NCBI GenBank assembly: GCA_003451715.1
Contig: DMJN01000302.1
Span: 1-15,952 of the forward strand
DNA: 15,952 bases
From: Gammaproteobacteria bacterium
Lineage (GTDB): Bacteria > Pseudomonadota > Gammaproteobacteria > Pseudomonadales > Pseudohongiellaceae
Direction: 5' to 3'
This document shows positions 13,960 through 15,952 of this stretch, piece after piece (within the stretch, counting starts at the first letter, position 1; the number at the start of each line of letters is the position of its first letter). A model generated the notes under the pieces. That model did not search any database. It saw only the letters and a list, made by a program, of their open reading frames with translations, and was not told where the DNA came from. The position numbers and the translations under genes were made by a program.

Positions 13960-14955
13960 ATGACTTTTTTAATGACTAGGCTGCGTTCGATCCTTATCTT
14001 GAGCCTCGCTGTGTTCCTGGTGAACATCAGCTTGGTTGAACCAGCGCAGGCCCAAGCCGCACTCAGCTACTTTAAAGGCCAGCATATTGAACCGGGCTAC
14101 GAGGGCTGGAGAAGAAACGATGATGGCTCGGTGACCTTCTATTTTGGTTACCATAACGAGAACTGGGAAGAAGAACTCGATATACCCATCAGTGACAACA
14201 ATTTCTTCTCACCCGGTGAGCGGGACCGTGGCCAGCCAACCCACTTTCTGCCACGGCGCAATCGCTTTACCTTTGAAGTGGATATGCCGGTGGGCTGGGA
14301 TGAAACTTTAGATTTTTCATGGACCTTGATATCGCCCAATGGGGAGGTCAGGAGAGCTTTCGGGAGTTTGCACACTGATTACATCATCAACCCGATGATC
14401 ATTGCTTCGGAAATGGGTTCCCTGGGTGCTGGCTTCAGTAGCCCTGAGTCCAGGGCCAATGTCGCTCCAGTAGTCTCGGTGTTAGGTGATACTCAGCGTA
14501 CTGCACGTGTTGGTGAGGCAATCACCCTAAGGGCGCACATAGACGATGACGGCTTGCCCAGGCCTCGCCGCACTTCCGAAAGACAGATCGCAGCTGATGC
14601 TGAAGCGGGAGGAGTAGACGGTCTTGAACAACAAGCAATAAAGCGCGCGCGCTTGTTGCGAAGACCGAGCCAGGCAACAGTGGGCAAGACCAACGGTCTG
14701 TATCTGTCGTGGAATGTATACCGCGGTAAGAATGTAGCTACTTTTGATCCACCCCAATCCAAAGTCTGGGAAGATACCCGTGCCTCGGGAAACTCTCCCT
14801 GGGGGGTTCATTGGGTACCACCACCGATACCCGAGGATGGTAACTATGAAACCCAGGTGACCTTCGACGAGCCTGGTGAGTATACCCTGTGGGCCAGAGC
14901 CGATGATGGTGGCTTGTACCACGACACTTACATAACGGTAACAGTCGAGCCCTGA
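13960..14955 (+). CDS. Secreted beta-rich protein of unknown function, 'QPTHF' family (copy 2)
   Basis: 331 residues with a signal peptide (hydrophobic 10-28, likely cleavage near AQAQA at 29-33). Residues 46-96 match the protein at 529-1464: 'GYEGW..NDDGSVTFYFGYHNENWEEELDIP', 'DNNFFSPGE', 'DRGQPTHF'. The middle has a 'VDMP.GWDETLDFSWTL' strand region. The segment about 188-240 is charged and Arg-rich and has no match in copy 1. The C-terminus 'VTFDEPGEYTLWARADDGG...D.YITVTVEP' looks like a beta-sandwich of Ig/PKD type. No known catalytic motif. It begins 2 bp after the cytochrome-monooxygenase stop, so coupling and joint function are likely: a substrate-binding or structural partner of the copper enzyme is the simplest guess. 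Conserved Asp, Asn and His in the shared block could bind metal, which is speculation. Confidence 0.8.
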   Translation: MTFLMTRLRSILILSLAVFLVNISLVEPAQAQAALSYFKGQHIEPGYEGWRRNDDGSVTFYFGYHNENWEEELDIPISDNNFFSPGERDRGQPTHFLPRRNRFTFEVDMPVGWDETLDFSWTLISPNGEVRRAFGSLHTDYIINPMIIASEMGSLGAGFSSPESRANVAPVVSVLGDTQRTARVGEAITLRAHIDDDGLPRPRRTSERQIAADAEAGGVDGLEQQAIKRARLLRRPSQATVGKTNGLYLSWNVYRGKNVATFDPPQSKVWEDTRASGNSPWGVHWVPPPIPEDGNYETQVTFDEPGEYTLWARADDGGLYHDTYITVTVEP

Positions 14956-14970
14956 GGGCATACCGACTCA

Positions 14971-15042
14971 TCCCGATTCCGACACGCATTCCTGGCAATT
15001 GCAGGGATTGGCAGGAGAAGTAGTTGCAAGTCGGAGTCGGGA
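14971..15042. repeat. Nested inverted repeats forming a long hairpin
   Basis: Outer arms TCCCGATTCCGAC (14971-14983) and GTCGGAGTCGGGA (15030-15042) pair over 13 positions, one of them a G-T wobble. Inside, TCCTGGCAAT (14990-14999) and ATTGGCAGGA (15007-15016) pair over 9 of 10 positions around a 7-base loop. It starts 16 bp after the last module gene. No T run follows, so it is not a classic terminator. It could be a REP-like repeat, an mRNA-stabilising 3' structure, or a degenerate mobile palindromic element. Confidence 0.6.
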
Positions 15043-15131
15043 ATCCTCAATTCCTTCTCAGTCACGAGACTGTGAATTCATATCGCATATTGAGTGCTCG
15101 ATCTAGAACCGGGCAGACTTTTCTTGAAAAT

Positions 15132-15761
15132 TTATTGAGTGGGCAGTGAGGGCGTGGGCTCGATCTGCCAGCGCGCATATTGGCGCCGCGCGGCGCTGAG
15201 TTGAGACGGACTGAGTTCTTCTTCGATTGCATGTTTCAGAGCGAGGCCTTCTTCATGCCCATTGTTCACCGCCTTGGCAGCCCAGGCATGGGCCTGCACG
15301 GTATCCCGGGGAATAGGATCACCCTCCAGATGCATCATCGCCAGGGCATAGGCAGCATTGACATGGCCAGCTCGAGCGGCGCTGACCATCCAGGCCAGGC
15401 CACGCATATTGCTCTGGGATACGCCAGATCCCTCGAAGTAGAGGCTGCCCAGATTGAATTGGGCATCGACATGACCTTGTAGGGCAGCGGCCTGAGTCCA
15501 TTTGAAGGCCAGCTCGATATCCTGGTCTACGCCCTGACCGGTGAAATAGAGGATTGCCAGATTATATTGGGCCGCGTCCAGCCCTTCTTCGGCGGCGACG
15601 CTGAATTCCTGAAAAGCTGTAGCGAAGTCACCAGCAAAGGCCGCATTCACACCTTCCTCATAGTCGGCATTAGCGCGAACGAGGAAGAACATCACCACAA
15701 TAGCCGTAATTATGGGCCCGTAAGACTTCAAACAATAAATGCAGAGCTGCATTTTACTCAT
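15132..15761 (-). CDS. Exported Sel1-repeat (TPR-like) protein
   Basis: 209 residues from the ATG at 15761. The frame is open to 15935, but the longer form would run through the tRNA promoter and has no export signal at its start. After a hydrophobic helix (about 14-29) and likely cleavage at ANA-D (32), Sel1-like repeats follow: 'AAEEGLDAAQYNLAILYFTGQGV', then 'AALQGHVDAQFNLGSLYFEGSGV', 'AARAGHVNAAYALAMMHLEGDPI' and a decayed fourth at 'NNGHEEGLALK'; each is described here by its ends only in part. Such alpha-alpha solenoids bind partner proteins in envelope processes. No enzyme domain is present. It is convergent with the module operon and divergent from the tRNA, and the ribosome site is weak. 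ATG at 15752 is an alternative start. Specific role unknown. Confidence 0.75.
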   Translation of the reverse strand: MSKMQLCIYCLKSYGPIITAIVVMFFLVRANADYEEGVNAAFAGDFATAFQEFSVAAEEGLDAAQYNLAILYFTGQGVDQDIELAFKWTQAAALQGHVDAQFNLGSLYFEGSGVSQSNMRGLAWMVSAARAGHVNAAYALAMMHLEGDPIPRDTVQAHAWAAKAVNNGHEEGLALKHAIEEELSPSQLSAARRQYARWQIEPTPSLPTQ

Positions 15762-15872
15762 AAAACCAGTGCTCAATTTTTCGACAGGCGAGTGTAATAT
15801 AGAGTACCCCGATTTAATAGCAGCGAAACTTGAGCCAGTCGACAACTCCCTAGGAAAAGTCATGGATTTCGC

Positions 15873-15878
15873 TATAAT
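15873..15878 (+). promoter_or_regulatory. -10 element of the tRNA promoter (TATAAT)
   Basis: Consensus TATAAT, followed by a GC-rich stretch (ACCGCCG) as in stringently controlled stable-RNA promoters, 53 bp before the tRNA. The -35 at normal spacing is poor. Confidence 0.55.
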
Positions 15879-15931
15879 ACCGCCGTCTCGTGGGACCGGC
15901 TGGATTGGATTACACGGAGACAAGAAATTAC

Positions 15932-15952
15932 GCACCCGTAGCTCAGCTGGAT
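15932..15952 (+). tRNA. tRNA 5' end, probably tRNA-Arg (truncated by the window edge)
   Basis: GCACCCG (acceptor strand), TA, then GCTCAGCTGGAT (D arm) match the start of gammaproteobacterial tRNA-Arg genes such as the ACG or CCG types. The anticodon lies outside the window, so the amino acid is an estimate from the 5' end only. Confidence 0.75.

Noticed and set aside
15762..15935. Longer Sel1-repeat protein starting at 15935
   Set aside because: It would run through the tRNA promoter and the first bases of the tRNA gene, and it buries the export signal.
1..15952. Phage, transposon, CRISPR, toxin-antitoxin or defence system
   Set aside because: No recombinase, Cas, toxin or nuclease motifs and no regularly spaced repeats with spacers were found on either strand.

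Overview
The window reads as chromosomal DNA of a Gram-negative proteobacterium, most likely a marine-type gammaproteobacterium. This rests on Shine-Dalgarno-led genes, many exported proteins with Sec signals, periplasmic c-type cytochromes, and a tRNA 5' end (GCACCCG acceptor strand, TAGCTCAGCTGGAT D arm) typical of gammaproteobacterial tRNA-Arg. Most of the window is of moderate GC (one 60-base line counted by eye near 13.3 kb is about 55%), but the first ~1.46 kb is richer (about 65% in one line counted near 0.6 kb). No transposase, integrase, CRISPR array, plasmid gene or dedicated transcription regulator is visible.

Layout. (1) 2-1464, +: the 3' end of a copper type II (PHM/DBH-like) monooxygenase-type gene, then a secreted beta-rich protein overlapping it by 4 bp. 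(2) 1603-4072, +: two adjacent damaged genes, a TauD/TfdA-type dioxygenase with a one-base frameshift and a sodium:alanine symporter (AGCS) interrupted by one in-frame amber codon. (3) 4069-4659, -: a periplasmic cytochrome c with a His/Met-rich segment, ending tail to tail with the symporter. (4) 4854-9691: a divergent CoA-thioester cluster, with a class III CoA-transferase and a double-hotdog hydratase on the minus strand, and a MaoC hydratase, a CitE/HpcH-type lyase and an acyl-CoA dehydrogenase on the plus strand. (5) 9845-14955, +: four exported proteins, namely a type-B carboxylesterase, a B3-like metallo-beta-lactamase-fold hydrolase, a cytochrome c/PHM-like fusion, and a second copy of the secreted beta-rich protein. 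(6) A minus-strand Sel1-repeat protein and the start of a tRNA at the right edge.

How the genes may work together. CoA-transferase, double-hotdog hydratase and CitE-type lyase match the enzyme set used for itaconate (transferase, itaconyl-CoA hydratase, citramalyl-CoA lyase) and for related mesaconyl/citramalyl-CoA chemistry. The acyl-CoA dehydrogenase and single MaoC protein resemble companions found next to such lyases, including the mycobacterial Rv2498c-Rv2500c neighbourhood. A branched C5 dicarboxylate, or something degraded through one, is therefore a reasonable substrate guess. The downstream exported esterase, hydrolase and heme/copper oxidase-like protein could do the outer steps of breaking down the same compound, but that link is inference.

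The most unusual structure is the two-gene module (cytochrome c/PHM-like protein plus a secreted protein with a DIP...N..GQPTHF-type block). It occurs once at each end of the window as diverged paralogues. The second gene belongs to no family I can name. Other points of interest are the two fresh-looking lesions in neighbouring genes, a four-copy heptamer repeat at the ribosome-binding region of the acyl-CoA dehydrogenase, a perfect 17-bp palindrome in the divergent promoter region, a duplicated ribosome-binding segment, and a nested hairpin after the last module gene.
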